This document shows positions 45,029-54,893 of a DNA stretch of 64,000 nt, piece by piece; position 1 is the stretch's first letter, and each line of letters opens with the position of its first letter. The translations under genes were made by a program, and so were the position numbers. The stretch is from Calothrix sp. NIES-4105 (GTDB taxonomy: Bacteria > Cyanobacteriota > Cyanobacteriia > Cyanobacteriales > Nostocaceae). The notes beneath the pieces were generated by a model that saw only the letters and a list, made by a program, of their open reading frames with translations, was not told the DNA's origin and did not search any database. The DNA is taken from positions 8,299,717-8,363,716 of the forward strand of contig NZ_AP018290.1 of NCBI RefSeq assembly GCF_002368415.1, in the 5' to 3' direction.

Positions 45029-48000
45029 ATGCTGTCCGCTATTAATCTTTCAGGTTACGAAATTACCGAAGTAATTGACGAGGGACTAAATACGATTATT
45101 TATCGAGGTGTGTCGCAATTACACAAGCAAAACGTTATCCTCAAGGTTTTAGCGGCAGAATATCCAACCTTAGAGCAGATAGCTCGTCTTAAACATGAAC
45201 ATATTCTCACAAAAAACCTCGATTTAGAGGGAATTGTCAAAGTTTTGGGGCTAGAAAATCACCACAAGCGCTTAATCTTGGTATTACAAGACTTTGGTGG
45301 TATTAGCCTCAAAAAATTCCTCTATACTGAAAAACTATCTATTGAATATTTTGTCAGTATTGCCGTACAACTAGCTAGAGCATTAGTATCACTGCATAGT
45401 CACCACATTATTCATAAAGATATTAAGCCCAGCAATATCATTATTAATCCCCAATCAGGACAAGTCAAAATCACAGATTTCGGTATTGCTTCGCGTTTAG
45501 ATAAATATTCTGCACAATTAACTAATCCCAATCAAATCGAAGGGACGTTAGGGTATGTATCTCCAGAACAAACTGGAAGAATGAACCGGGTTGTGGACTA
45601 TCGCAGTGACTTTTACTCGTTAGGGGTAACTTTTTATGAAATACTTTCTGGTCAATTACCGTTTACTACCTTAGACCCCTTAGAAATAATTTACTGTCAT
45701 TTGGCTCGGCAACCAAAACCAATTCAAGAATTAAATCCAGAAGTTTCTGCTCCTATTGCTGCAATTGTTACCAAATTGATGGCGAAAAATGCGGAAGACA
45801 GATATCAAACTGGAGTTGGGTTATTAGCTGATTTGGAATTTTATCTCGACCATATTCAAAGTCTGGGAGATATAACTCAATTTATACCAGGAAAAAAAGA
45901 CCGTGCGGCACAACTTTTAATTCCTCAAAAGCTCTACGGACGAGAGCAAGAAATATCAATGCTCTTAGCTGCATTTGACCGTACCAGTCAGGGTGACAGT
46001 GAAATTATACTAGTATCTGGCTACTCTGGTATTGGTAAGTCGTCTTTAGTTGCGGAGGTGCATAAGCCAATAGTGCGTCAGCAAGGCTATTTTATCAGTG
46101 GCAAATTTGACCAATTAGGACGTAATATCCCTTATGCTTCTCTGATTCAAGCTTTTCAATCGTTGATGCGACAATTACTTACCGAAAGTACTGATAAACT
46201 ACAAAATTGGCAAGATAAATTATTAGCAGCTTTAGGCGCCAACGGGCAAGTTATAATTGATGTTATCCCAGAAGTTGAATTAATAATTGGTAAGCAACCT
46301 GAAGTACCTCAATTAGGCGCCGTAGAATCACAAAAGCGTTTTCATCGCGTATTTCAACAATTTATTCAAGTTTTTACCCAACCAGAACATCCTCTAGTAC
46401 TATTTTTAGATGACTTACAATGGGCTGATACTGCTTCTTTAAACTTAATACAAGTTTTAATGACTAATCTTGATAGTAAAAATTTACTGCTAATTGGAGC
46501 ATATCGAGATAACGAAGTGAGTGCTGCTCATGGGTTAATTAATACATTATCAGAAATAGAACAAGCTGGGACGGTAATTAATAACATTGTTCTGCGTCCT
46601 TTGGAACTAACTCATGTACAACAAATTGTCGTAGATACATTAAGCAATACAGAAGAAACAGACAACTTAGCAGAACTACTGTTTTATAAAACTCAGGGGA
46701 ATCCATTTTTTATCACTCAACTATTAAATACACTATCTCAAGAGAAACTTTTAAAATTTGATTTTGAGAAAGAACAATGGGTGTGGGATATTCAAGACAT
46801 ACTCAGTGCAGGAATAGCAGATAAAAGTGTTGTCGAGTTAATTGCATCTAATATCCAAAAACTGCCAGAGCAGACGCAGATGGTATTAAAGCTAGCTGCT
46901 TGCATTGGTTCGCGTTTTAGCTTGGATGTTTTGGCAACCGTCAGCGAGCAAAGTGTGTTAACGGTAGCATCAGCTTTAGACTCTGCTTTACAACAGGGTT
47001 TAATATTACCCTTAAATAATCATTATAAAGTCCCATTACTATTTGCTTCGGAAGAATTAGAGATACTTGACTTTGATGAAACGCGCGTTAAATATCGATT
47101 TTTACACGACCGCGTACAACAAGCTGCTTATGCTTTAATTCCATCAGAGTTAAAAAGAGAGACTCATCAAAGAATTGGGCAATTACTTTTAAAGAATACT
47201 TCCCAATCAAAACTCGAATCAAATATTTTTGATATTGTAAATCAGTTAAATGTGGGAATTGATAGGTTAACTCAATCAGAAAACCATGAATTGGCAAGAC
47301 TAAATTTAATTGCAGGTAGAAAAGCCAAAGCATCAGCAGCTTACGAAGGCGCCTTTAAATATTTGTCTGTTGCGATATTATTATCACCTGATAGTTGGCA
47401 ATCTGAATATAGTGTAACGTTATTAATGCATGAAGAAGCGGCGGAAGCGGCTTATTTAACTGGAAATTTTGTTGACACGGAGCAATGGGCTGATATTGTT
47501 CTGCAACAAGCAAAAACTATTTTGGATAAAGTCAAAGTTTATGAAGTCAAAATTCTCACAAAGATAGCGCAAAATGAACTACTCGAAGCAGTTAAGCTTG
47601 GGTTACAAGTACTGGAATTATTGGGTGTTCAACTACCAGAAATACCCACACCATCTGATATTCAGTTAGCTTTACAAGAAACAGCAAGCAACTTACAAGG
47701 AAGATGTATTTCTGATTTGAGCAATCTACCTTTAATGACCGATGCTTATCAATTAGCAGCAATGCGAATGCTATCAATTACTTGTTTTCCAACCATTACT
47801 GCGGCGCCTGCATTATTCCCACTAACTGTATTTTCTCAAGTTAATCTATCAATTAAATATGGAAATGCCCCTTTTTCAACCTTTGCTTATGCTACTTATG
47901 GATTAATTTTGCAAGGATTTTGCCAAGATATTGAAGGTTGTTATCAATTTGGTAAATTGGCTTTAAACCTAATAGAACAGCTAAATGCCTTACAATTAAA

Positions 48001-50452
48001 AGCGAAGACATATTTTATGGTGGCTGTATCTACAAAACATGGTAAAGAACATATTCAACACACTTTACCTCTTTTCCAAAAAGCATATGAAAGTGGATTG
48101 GAAAATGGAGATTTAGAATATGCCGGTCATGCTGCTGTAAACCGATATCAATATGCATATTTTGCAGCTAATGAACTCACTTTATTATCAAGGGAAATAG
48201 CAAGTGTTAATGATGCACTTAAATTCAAGCAAGCAGCTAACTCAAATCATCTTGCTACCTTACAACAAGTAGTTTTAAATTTGACAAGTCAAGTTGAGAA
48301 ACCCTATAATTTAGTTGGTGTTTACAACGAAGAAACTACATTACCTCTTCAGCTAGCAGCAAATGACCGAATTGGTCTTCATTTCTTCTATCTCCATAAA
48401 GTTATCCTATGTTATTTATTTGGAGAATATGAGCAAGCTGTGGTTAACGCAGAACAAGCTGGAGTTTATTTAGATGCAGTTGCAGGATGTCTCTACGGAC
48501 CCATCTTAAATTTTTATGATTCTCTAGCAAAACTAGCGGTATATTTTGATTCTCAGACTATACCACAGGAAATACAAGCTACATTACAAGCAAATCAAGA
48601 TAAATTAAAGCTTTGGTCGTATCATGCTCCCATGAATTTCCAAAATAAATATGATTTGGTGGAAGCAGAAAAATATCGCTTGCTAGGTCAAAACTATCAA
48701 GCAATGGAATATTATGACAAAGCTATCGCTAGTGCAGCAGAAAATGGTTATATCCAAGAAGAAGCTCTTGCGAACGAACTTGCAGCTAAATTTTATTTGT
48801 CGCAAGGTAAATATAAAATTGCCAAAACCTATATGACAGATGCATACTACGGCTATAATCGTTGGGGTGCAGTGGCAAAAGTTAAAGACTTAGAAAAACG
48901 CTACCCTGACTGTATTATTTATCACGTTAATACCAATATACAGTTAGACAAACATCCAACAATCACTGGGGCAATTAACAAAACAACAGTTAGTACTAGC
49001 AGCACCAGCCAAATACTTGATTTAGCTACAGTTATTAAAGCATCATCAGCAATACAGAGCGAAATAAATTTAGAAAACTTGCCCAGCACATTGCTGCATA
49101 TTATTATTGAAAATACTGGTGCCCAGAAAGGCTGTATAATTTTAGAGAAAGATAATCATTTACTTATCGAAGCTATTGATATTGACGACCAACTTAATCA
49201 TATAGTGGTGCAATCAACACCAGTAGAACAAAGCGCTGATATTCCAATATCTATCATTAACTACGTTGCCAGAACTCAGCAAATATTAGTCCTCAATCAT
49301 GCCAAATTAGACCAGATATATAGTCAAGACCCTTACATTCAGCAACATCAATCTAAATCAATACTCTGTGTTCCTATATTATATCAAACAAAGTTTATTG
49401 GTATAATCTATTTAGAAAATAATCTAACAATCAGCGCATTTACTGCTGAAAGATTATCACTAATTAAAATACTAGCATCCCAAGCAGCAATTGCCATCAA
49501 AAACGCGCGTTTATTAGCGCATGAGCAAGAAAAAACCGAACTATTACAAAAATCAGAGACTGAATTAAGGCAAAAATCAACAGACTTAGAACAAGCATTA
49601 ATTAAACTGCAAAATACTCAATCTCAACTCATCCAAACAGAAAAAATATCAGCCCTTGGTCAAATGGTTGCAGGTATTGCCCACGAAGTCAATAACCCTG
49701 TGAGCTTTATTTCCGGTAATTTATCTCACACTAAACAATATGTAAAAGATTTAATACACTTGCTCACTTTATATCAAAACGAACTCCCCAACCCTGGAAC
49801 AGAAATAACATCAGAAATAGAAAATGTAGATTTAGAATATTTAATTAAAGACTTACTTAAAATGCTCGACTCAATGAAAATAGGAACAGACCGCATCAAA
49901 GAAATTATGCAGTCCTTGCGAAATTATTCCCGTACCGATGGTAACGAGAAAAAAGCCGTTGATATCCATGAGGGAATAAATTCTACATTAATTATATTAT
50001 CTCATCGTCTTAAATCCAAACCTGAACGTCCCGCAATTGAAATCATCAAATCATATGGAGACTTATCTCTAGTCGAATGCTTCCCAGGACAACTCAACCA
50101 AGTATTTACTAACTTAATCGCCAATGCTATCGATGCAATAGATGAATCTAACCTTGGTAAAAGCTATACAGAAATTGAAAAAAAACCTAATCAAATTAGA
50201 ATTACTACTTCTCTAGACAACCAGCAAGTAAAAATCAGTATAGCTGATAATGGACCCGGTATGCCAGAATCAGTTAGAAATCAAATTTTTCAAGCTTTCT
50301 TCACCACCAAACCCGAAGGTAAGGGAACAGGACTGGGACTTTCAATTAGCTATGAAATTATTACACAAAAACACGGTGGAACAATTGAGTGTATTTCCTC
50401 TTTAGGACAAGGGACAGAGTTTGTAATTCAAATTCCTGTACTTGGAGAATGA
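45029..50452 (+). CDS. Ser/Thr kinase - AAA ATPase - GAF - histidine kinase hybrid
   Basis: A 1807-residue multidomain sensor of the type common in Nostocales (HstK-like). Order: protein kinase (~9-270) with HKDIKPSNIIINP, DFGIASRLD and GTLGYVSPEQTGRM; AAA16-type ATPase (~300-560) with P-loop LVSGYSGIGKSSLVAEV and Walker B LVLFLDDLQWAD; a long helical TPR-like region (~640-1290); GAF (~1340-1500); a coiled coil; histidine kinase with phosphoacceptor His ~1552 in GIAHEVNNPVSF, then the ATPase boxes NLIANAIDAI, DNGPGMP and GKGTGLGLSIS. The kinase lacks the first Gly-rich loop consensus and has HKD for HRD, yet the catalytic Asp is present. No receiver domain is attached, so a separate regulator must exist. 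The signal is unknown. Confidence 0.95.
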   Translation: MLSAINLSGYEITEVIDEGLNTIIYRGVSQLHKQNVILKVLAAEYPTLEQIARLKHEHILTKNLDLEGIVKVLGLENHHKRLILVLQDFGGISLKKFLYTEKLSIEYFVSIAVQLARALVSLHSHHIIHKDIKPSNIIINPQSGQVKITDFGIASRLDKYSAQLTNPNQIEGTLGYVSPEQTGRMNRVVDYRSDFYSLGVTFYEILSGQLPFTTLDPLEIIYCHLARQPKPIQELNPEVSAPIAAIVTKLMAKNAEDRYQTGVGLLADLEFYLDHIQSLGDITQFIPGKKDRAAQLLIPQKLYGREQEISMLLAAFDRTSQGDSEIILVSGYSGIGKSSLVAEVHKPIVRQQGYFISGKFDQLGRNIPYASLIQAFQSLMRQLLTESTDKLQNWQDKLLAALGANGQVIIDVIPEVELIIGKQPEVPQLGAVESQKRFHRVFQQFIQVFTQPEHPLVLFLDDLQWADTASLNLIQVLMTNLDSKNLLLIGAYRDNEVSAAHGLINTLSEIEQAGTVINNIVLRPLELTHVQQIVVDTLSNTEETDNLAELLFYKTQGNPFFITQLLNTLSQEKLLKFDFEKEQWVWDIQDILSAGIADKSVVELIASNIQKLPEQTQMVLKLAACIGSRFSLDVLATVSEQSVLTVASALDSALQQGLILPLNNHYKVPLLFASEELEILDFDETRVKYRFLHDRVQQAAYALIPSELKRETHQRIGQLLLKNTSQSKLESNIFDIVNQLNVGIDRLTQSENHELARLNLIAGRKAKASAAYEGAFKYLSVAILLSPDSWQSEYSVTLLMHEEAAEAAYLTGNFVDTEQWADIVLQQAKTILDKVKVYEVKILTKIAQNELLEAVKLGLQVLELLGVQLPEIPTPSDIQLALQETASNLQGRCISDLSNLPLMTDAYQLAAMRMLSITCFPTITAAPALFPLTVFSQVNLSIKYGNAPFSTFAYATYGLILQGFCQDIEGCYQFGKLALNLIEQLNALQLKAKTYFMVAVSTKHGKEHIQHTLPLFQKAYESGLENGDLEYAGHAAVNRYQYAYFAANELTLLSREIASVNDALKFKQAANSNHLATLQQVVLNLTSQVEKPYNLVGVYNEETTLPLQLAANDRIGLHFFYLHKVILCYLFGEYEQAVVNAEQAGVYLDAVAGCLYGPILNFYDSLAKLAVYFDSQTIPQEIQATLQANQDKLKLWSYHAPMNFQNKYDLVEAEKYRLLGQNYQAMEYYDKAIASAAENGYIQEEALANELAAKFYLSQGKYKIAKTYMTDAYYGYNRWGAVAKVKDLEKRYPDCIIYHVNTNIQLDKHPTITGAINKTTVSTSSTSQILDLATVIKASSAIQSEINLENLPSTLLHIIIENTGAQKGCIILEKDNHLLIEAIDIDDQLNHIVVQSTPVEQSADIPISIINYVARTQQILVLNHAKLDQIYSQDPYIQQHQSKSILCVPILYQTKFIGIIYLENNLTISAFTAERLSLIKILASQAAIAIKNARLLAHEQEKTELLQKSETELRQKSTDLEQALIKLQNTQSQLIQTEKISALGQMVAGIAHEVNNPVSFISGNLSHTKQYVKDLIHLLTLYQNELPNPGTEITSEIENVDLEYLIKDLLKMLDSMKIGTDRIKEIMQSLRNYSRTDGNEKKAVDIHEGINSTLIILSHRLKSKPERPAIEIIKSYGDLSLVECFPGQLNQVFTNLIANAIDAIDESNLGKSYTEIEKKPNQIRITTSLDNQQVKISIADNGPGMPESVRNQIFQAFFTTKPEGKGTGLGLSISYEIITQKHGGTIECISSLGQGTEFVIQIPVLGE

Positions 50453-50546
50453 GTTAGTTAGAGGTTTTTCAAGCCTCCCTCTGCGTACTCTGTGACGGGC
50501 GTGGTAAAAATAATGACTTGTGAGTTGGGCATCTTGCTTGACCACT

Positions 50547-50567
50547 GCACATCTGAGACAGATGTGC
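50547..50567. terminator. perfect hairpin between convergent genes
   Basis: GCACATCTG-AGA-CAGATGTGC lies between the ends of the hybrid kinase gene (50452) and the carbonic anhydrase gene (50583). No T-run follows on either strand. It may be a bidirectional terminator or a repeat. Confidence 0.45.
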
Positions 50568-50582
50568 TACAAGCCAGATTTA

Positions 50583-51317
50583 TCAAGTTACTAATGTGAC
50601 TTTTCCACTGGCAAGGTCATAAATACCACCAACAATTTTGAGTTTACCTTCATTAACCAACTTGCCTAATATTGTTGAAGTTTCTGGTAACTTTCTGACT
50701 TGGTATTGAATATTGGCAATAATTGAATTCTTTTCTAAGTCACCTGTTTTTTGCCTGACTGATTCTACAGCAGGTTTTATCTCTTCGACGAATACACCAA
50801 TTCTTCCAGGTAATGGATCTCCCTTCACTGCTGCAACTACGGCGCCGCATTTGGCGTGTCCGAGTACTATAATCAGTTGCGACCCTAAGACTGCACTCGA
50901 AAATTCTAAACTACCAATAGCTGTCTGACTCGCAACATTACCCGCAACTCGAACTACAAATAAGTCTCCTAAACCTTGGTCAAAAACAATTTCTGCTGGA
51001 ACGCGCGAATCTGCACATCCTAAAATCGACGCATACGGATACTGTGCAACAGAAGTTTCGAGTAAGCGTAATTTTGACTGATTCGGATTCGCACGTTTAC
51101 CTGCTATAAATCGTTCATTTCCTCGTAGTAATTTTTTCAAAGCTTCATCTGGAGATACTGGTTTTGGTTTGTTTTCAGTAGTTGTAGGAGTCGTCTGCGC
51201 TTCTGCTTCACTACTCAACATTACACCAGCAACTGCACTTGCTGCTATACCCGCGCCTCCTATACCTGCGAGTTTCAGTAAGTTACGGCGCCCTACAAAA
51301 CCATTTATTCGAGTCAT
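50583..51317 (-). CDS. Tat-exported beta-class carbonic anhydrase
   Basis: A 244-residue zinc enzyme interconverting CO2 and bicarbonate. The first ~40 residues are a twin-arginine signal (VGRRNLLKLAGIGGAGIAAS...EAEAQT), so it is periplasmic, like EcaB of cyanobacteria. Zinc ligands are Cys in ILGCADSRVPAEI (with the catalytic Asp-Arg pair), and His and Cys in VLGHAKCGAVVAAVKG. The family's FVVRVAGNVAS strand is present. Start ATG 51317. A CATATGTA/TACATATG inverted repeat lies about 50 bases upstream. It converges with the hybrid kinase gene. Confidence 0.93.
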   Translation of the reverse strand: MTRINGFVGRRNLLKLAGIGGAGIAASAVAGVMLSSEAEAQTTPTTTENKPKPVSPDEALKKLLRGNERFIAGKRANPNQSKLRLLETSVAQYPYASILGCADSRVPAEIVFDQGLGDLFVVRVAGNVASQTAIGSLEFSSAVLGSQLIIVLGHAKCGAVVAAVKGDPLPGRIGVFVEEIKPAVESVRQKTGDLEKNSIIANIQYQVRKLPETSTILGKLVNEGKLKIVGGIYDLASGKVTLVT

Positions 51318-51731
51318 GAAATTATCCTAAATCCTAATTAAACACATTAAACAGTTTTCCCTACATATGTATGTATACATATGCATAAATTACGCTTTTA
51401 ACCAATCAAAATGGCAAGCGCTGATGTAATCGAGATGCAGAACATCCGATATCAAAACGTAACTAAAAATTCAAGAATTATGTTGCTACAGGTCAAAATA
51501 TATCAGAATATTGCAACGCAATTACAGTATATTTAAATTCTTCATATTTGTTAAAATACGTTGCCTGTTTCTTTAAGTTCGATTTCAAACTTCCTATTTA
51601 CAACGAATGTAGGCTTTTTCAAATATATTAAGATAATCATTATCACAAAGTTCAAAGTTATTATCGAGACTTTATTAATATCTATAAATGATTTTCTATG
51701 GTATGCATTTAAATAAATCAGAGATAGAATT
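51318..51731. other. upstream region of carbonic anhydrase gene
   Basis: About 410 AT-rich bases between the ends of tenA and the start of the carbonic anhydrase gene. The only structure I support is the inverted repeat at 51364-51383. Short frames here look like chance. Confidence 0.4.
51364..51383. promoter_or_regulatory. CATATGTA-TGTA-TACATATG inverted repeat
   Basis: Eight-base perfect arms with a four-base spacer, 47 bases upstream of the carbonic anhydrase start. Position and symmetry suggest an operator, but the sequence is AT-rich and could be chance. Confidence 0.35.
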
Positions 51732-52352
51732 CTAATTAATCCAAGCTGCTTGAAAGAAATCGAGTTCGCATTGCATAGCATAGCGATAAGTTGAATGAAT
51801 CAAGTTAGTATCAGTAGTATAAGTATCAACTAAATCAGCTAATTTCTGAGCAATTTCATCAAAATCGGCGCCGCTATATATCCGAATCCATTCACTATAG
51901 TCATGTTCAGGAATACCATCGCACGCTAGCTCTTTACCTAAAAACTCGTATAAACGCATACACGGTGACATTGCTGCTGCCGTCAACCCTGAATTTCCAC
52001 TCCAAGCGGTTGCAATTAAAAAATCAGTGTAGCGACGAGTTGCGGCGCCTGGTTGTATTGAATGTAAATCAATTCCCCAGGATGACGCATAATTAGTGTG
52101 GAGTTGCAATTCTTCCAAGACACCACCAGCTAAAGCATGAAATGTTCTAAACCCGTTAAAATCAGGCGCCTTTGCTGCTGCAATACTATAAGCGCGCGCA
52201 AACGCTTCTAAGAAAAACGCATCTTGACCAACATAATAAGCAAATTTATGTCGCGGCAAACTACCGTCACCAATACCGCGTACAAAAGGATTATCTAAAC
52301 AAGCTTGTGCTAAATCAATATTTGCTTGCCAAAGGGTAGATGATATAGACAT
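51732..52352 (-). CDS. TenA/thiaminase II family protein
   Basis: A 206-residue all-helical protein of the TenA family, which hydrolyses aminopyrimidine thiamine breakdown products for salvage. Features: STLWQANIDLAQACLDNPFVRGIGDGSLPRHKFAYYVGQDAFFLEAFARAYS at the N-terminus, SWGIDLHSIQPGAATRRYTDFLI in the middle, and the reactive Cys in TAAAMSPCMRLYEFLG, followed by YSEWIRIYSGADFDEIAQKLADLVD. I chose ATG 52352 (MSISSTLW) because the 22 codons upstream are AT-rich repeat-like DNA (CAAAATCTAAAATC). No other thiamine gene is near. Confidence 0.9.
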   Translation of the reverse strand: MSISSTLWQANIDLAQACLDNPFVRGIGDGSLPRHKFAYYVGQDAFFLEAFARAYSIAAAKAPDFNGFRTFHALAGGVLEELQLHTNYASSWGIDLHSIQPGAATRRYTDFLIATAWSGNSGLTAAAMSPCMRLYEFLGKELACDGIPEHDYSEWIRIYSGADFDEIAQKLADLVDTYTTDTNLIHSTYRYAMQCELDFFQAAWIN

Positions 52353-52446
52353 ATTTGATTTTAGATTTTGAATTTTGGATTGCGTGATTTTGCGAAAGCA
52401 CATGAATGGATTGGGCAATAGGTATTACCCAATTCTTATTTTCTAA

Positions 52447-53217
52447 TTAAAATGGTAAAAACTGAAGTAGAACCGATGCGACTCCGCTAACAAAGTCCAT
52501 AAAGTTGGGTTTACCTGCACTCACTTGGGTATCTTGAGGTGCTTTTAGCTCCGTGATAAAAGCTTGTGCGGTTTGACTACCATTGAGATTATTTTGAGCT
52601 TTGAACATTTTTTCGGCCCTAACCGCGTCTTGGAAGGCGCCAGTACGGTCGAATAGCTGGTAACGGGCAATACCGCGCGCTAAAAATGCTCCTGCATAAT
52701 CGGGTTTAATCGCAATTGCTTGATTAAAATAATCAATCGCTTGCTGCTGGTTGCCTTTTTCGCCTGCTGCTACTCCTAAAGCATAAAATTCGTCTGGTGT
52801 GGCTATTTGTGAAGGAATGCCTGCTGCACCCTGCAAGTTAGCACTGTTAAATGTTACGTTCGTCAATTCTACGTTGTACAGATACGCATTTCTTAAATCT
52901 GTACCCACGATTGTGGCGCCACCTAGTTTTGCCCCGTTGAGATTGGCGCCAAATAAACTCGCACTAGTCAAATTCGCACCTCGCAAATCTGCTCCTGTTA
53001 AATTTGCACGGCTAAGATTGGCAAGTGCAAGATTGGCGCCTGATAAGTCAGCACCAGATAAATCCGCCATGACTAATCCGGCGCCGCTGAGGTCGCAGTT
53101 TTGACATTGTTTTGTGGCAAGTAACTGTCTAACGTGTTCAGTGTTTGCCGCCTGAACTGCGGTTGTAAGGGTTAGAGTTGTTAAAAATGTAACTGTTGCT
53201 ATAATCTGGTTTTTCAT
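52447..53217 (-). CDS. secreted pentapeptide-repeat and TPR protein
   Basis: A 256-residue exported protein. Signal peptide ~1-23 (TFLTTLTLTTAVQAA). Residues ~35-130 are A(D/N)LxG pentapeptides (LSGADLSGANLALANLSRANL, TGADLRGANLTSASLFGANL), forming a right-handed quadrilateral beta-helix. Residues ~140-215 contain about two TPR-like units (AIDYFNQAIAIKPDYAGAFLARGIARYQL). A hydrophobic tail (VASVLLQFLPF) ends the chain. A CQNCDLSG cysteine pair precedes the repeats. Role unknown. A small gene (53294-53452) lies just upstream on the same strand. Confidence 0.87.
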   Translation of the reverse strand: MKNQIIATVTFLTTLTLTTAVQAANTEHVRQLLATKQCQNCDLSGAGLVMADLSGADLSGANLALANLSRANLTGADLRGANLTSASLFGANLNGAKLGGATIVGTDLRNAYLYNVELTNVTFNSANLQGAAGIPSQIATPDEFYALGVAAGEKGNQQQAIDYFNQAIAIKPDYAGAFLARGIARYQLFDRTGAFQDAVRAEKMFKAQNNLNGSQTAQAFITELKAPQDTQVSAGKPNFMDFVSGVASVLLQFLPF

Positions 53218-53293
53218 AGAGCCGACGGCAATATGTCTTAGTTGATACCCAACCTTAACCTATGAAAATTGAGAATGGTAAGACGCAGCACGA

Positions 53294-53452
53294 TTAATCT
53301 AATAACCCCTGTCTTGCTTCCTGAGACAATATCAAATGAGGATTCACCGATTCTAATTGCTGCCAAGTATGCTTCTGAGGCGGGACGTTGATTTTTGTAA
53401 ATATGCTTAAGCTAAAGGTTAAACCGATAGCGAGCAAAATTTTCTCTAACAT
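53294..53452 (-). CDS. small exported or membrane peptide
   Basis: A 52-residue open frame: MLEKILLAIGLTFSLSIFTK forms a signal or anchor helix, followed by NVPPQKHTWQQLESVNPHL and EARQGLLD. A GGAG lies about nine bases before the ATG at 53452, a good ribosome-binding site. It is 76 bases upstream of the pentapeptide/TPR gene and on the same strand. No family known. Confidence 0.5.
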   Translation of the reverse strand: MLEKILLAIGLTFSLSIFTKINVPPQKHTWQQLESVNPHLILSQEARQGLLD

Positions 53453-53604
53453 AGCTACACTCCACTATCATACGAAGGTCAATTACACTTTTCTTTACTT
53501 AGAAAATATTGTAAGTTTGTTTTCTTTTAACCTACGTGATAACTCTATGTCAAGATGTGACTGATATCATATAATCATTGTGATTTCAGTCACTAGTATA
53601 ATTC

Positions 53605-53671
53605 TCTTGTGGGGTGGACATCCTTGCCCGTCTACAATATTAGGACGGCCTCGGCGCCCATCCCACAAGAT
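53605..53671. repeat. CTTGTGG...CCACAAG hairpin repeat
   Basis: TCTTGTGGGGTGG and GGCGCCCATCCCACAAGA form an inverted repeat with CATCCTTGCCCGTC inside, in the gap between two pentapeptide-repeat genes. Confidence 0.65.
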
Positions 53672-53691
53672 AGTTAATTTTTACAAACACC

Positions 53692-54264
53692 TTAACGCAA
53701 TGCGCCATTTAGATTTGCTCCATCAGTTTTGGCGCCATCTAAGTTTGCTCCTTTGAGGTTTGCACCGCTCAGATTTGCTCCTCTTAAATCGGTATTACTT
53801 AAGTTCGCGTTCGTGAGATTTGCCCTTGCAAGGTTTGCTCCACCCATATTGGCGCCACTCAAATCAACCCCACTCAAGTTAGAATTCGCAAGGTTTGCTC
53901 CACCCATTTGCGCTTGGCGAAAACTTTTACCTCGCAAATCTTCACCCTGGAAGTTTGCTCCTCCATAATTTTTACGTGTATTGCTCGTTACTATAGTGAT
54001 TTTTGATTGTGAAGGTTGTGTTACTGTTGTGGGTTTTTCTACGGTCGATGGTACGACAGGTACAGAAGTATCTACAGGCGCCTCGGATATGTCAGGAACT
54101 GCAACAGAATCATTATACGCGCGGTTGTCTAATGATTCGGTAGATACTGGCTTTTCAACAGATTTTAGTAGTAAATATATACCTGTTCCTGCAACTAATA
54201 CCGCTCCCGTTAATACAGCAGTAAGAATAATAAGCAAACCTTGGCGCTGATTTTGCTTATGCAT
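53692..54264 (-). CDS. membrane-anchored pentapeptide-repeat protein
   Basis: A 190-residue protein with one N-terminal membrane helix (~10-35, LLIILTAVLTGAVLVAGTGIYLLL), a P/V/T/S-rich linker (~40-105) and 14-15 A(N/D)LxG pentapeptides (GGANFQGEDLRGKSFRQAQM to the C-terminus at ~110-190). The orientation implies the beta-helix is outside the inner membrane. The function of such proteins in cyanobacteria is mostly unknown. It shares strand and type with the 52447-53217 gene. Confidence 0.88.
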   Translation of the reverse strand: MHKQNQRQGLLIILTAVLTGAVLVAGTGIYLLLKSVEKPVSTESLDNRAYNDSVAVPDISEAPVDTSVPVVPSTVEKPTTVTQPSQSKITIVTSNTRKNYGGANFQGEDLRGKSFRQAQMGGANLANSNLSGVDLSGANMGGANLARANLTNANLSNTDLRGANLSGANLKGANLDGAKTDGANLNGALR

Positions 54265-54330
54265 ATTGATTTTATATAGATAATATGGGTAGCTCTAATT
54301 TAGCTCTAATTTATTTATACTTGAATTATT

Positions 54331-54813
54331 TTAATCATGCGGAACAGTTTTAGAGGCGCCTTCTTTACGTGACGGTGGTTGTGTCCGAATTGAGTTAGCT
54401 GTATCTCGCAGTATAAGTAGAGGAATAGTAAAGCTGCCAAGAATGCCAATGACTACAGCCAATACCCAAACCATAATACGATTCGGTTGATAGTCTTCGC
54501 GCTGGATTTGCTGATATATCTGGTCGTAACGCCATACGGCAAATACTATCGTCACAATACCAAGCACCACTAAGCTAATACCCAAATTCTCAGAGTTGAA
54601 AACAGGATGTGGTATTGGAGCGCGCTCAGTTGTTGCTGCATCTAGCTGACGCAGGAATAATCCAAAGCGCGCGATTGCAAATCCAAACCCAATAAAAGCA
54701 ATCGAAGTTCGCACCCAGGCTAAGAATGTACGTTCGTTTGCTTGATATTCGCGTATGCGGTCAATTTTACGTAGTCTAGTCACAAGCTTATTTAATACTT
54801 TTTCACTCTTCAA
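54331..54813 (-). CDS. DUF202 (YidH-type) membrane protein
   Basis: A 160-residue protein with the DUF202 signature: YQANERTFLAWVRTSIAFIGFGFAIARFGLF at ~22-53, then two further helices (LGISLVVLGIVTIVFAVWRY and RIMVWVLAVVIGILGSFTIPLLIL). The RTFLAWVRTSIA motif is diagnostic. Function unknown. The C-terminal tail is polar and basic (TQPPSRKEGASKTVP). Stands alone, on the same strand as the pentapeptide genes. Confidence 0.87.
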   Translation of the reverse strand: MKSEKVLNKLVTRLRKIDRIREYQANERTFLAWVRTSIAFIGFGFAIARFGLFLRQLDAATTERAPIPHPVFNSENLGISLVVLGIVTIVFAVWRYDQIYQQIQREDYQPNRIMVWVLAVVIGILGSFTIPLLILRDTANSIRTQPPSRKEGASKTVPHD

Positions 54814-54860
54814 TTTTCCAAAATATCATGCAGCGGACATTGTAATTTTTTTTACCAGCA

Positions 54861-54893
54861 TTATTTTTTTACAAATCAATTAGGAATACTATA
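54861..54893. repeat. fragment of the 22.8-23.1 kb dispersed element
   Basis: TTTTTTTACAAATCAATTAG followed by GAATACTATA matches the ends of both units at 22819-23089. It supplies the last codons and the stop of the small frame at 54876. Confidence 0.6.

Noticed and set aside
51551..51731. Minus-strand 76-codon frame downstream of tenA
   Set aside because: Very AT-rich, Ile/Asn/Lys-heavy translation typical of chance frames, and overlaps the 3' end of tenA.
53729..54250. Plus-strand open frames opposite the pentapeptide-repeat gene
   Set aside because: Antisense shadow of the A(N/D)LxG repeats, giving monotonous KFAPLRFAPL-type sequence.
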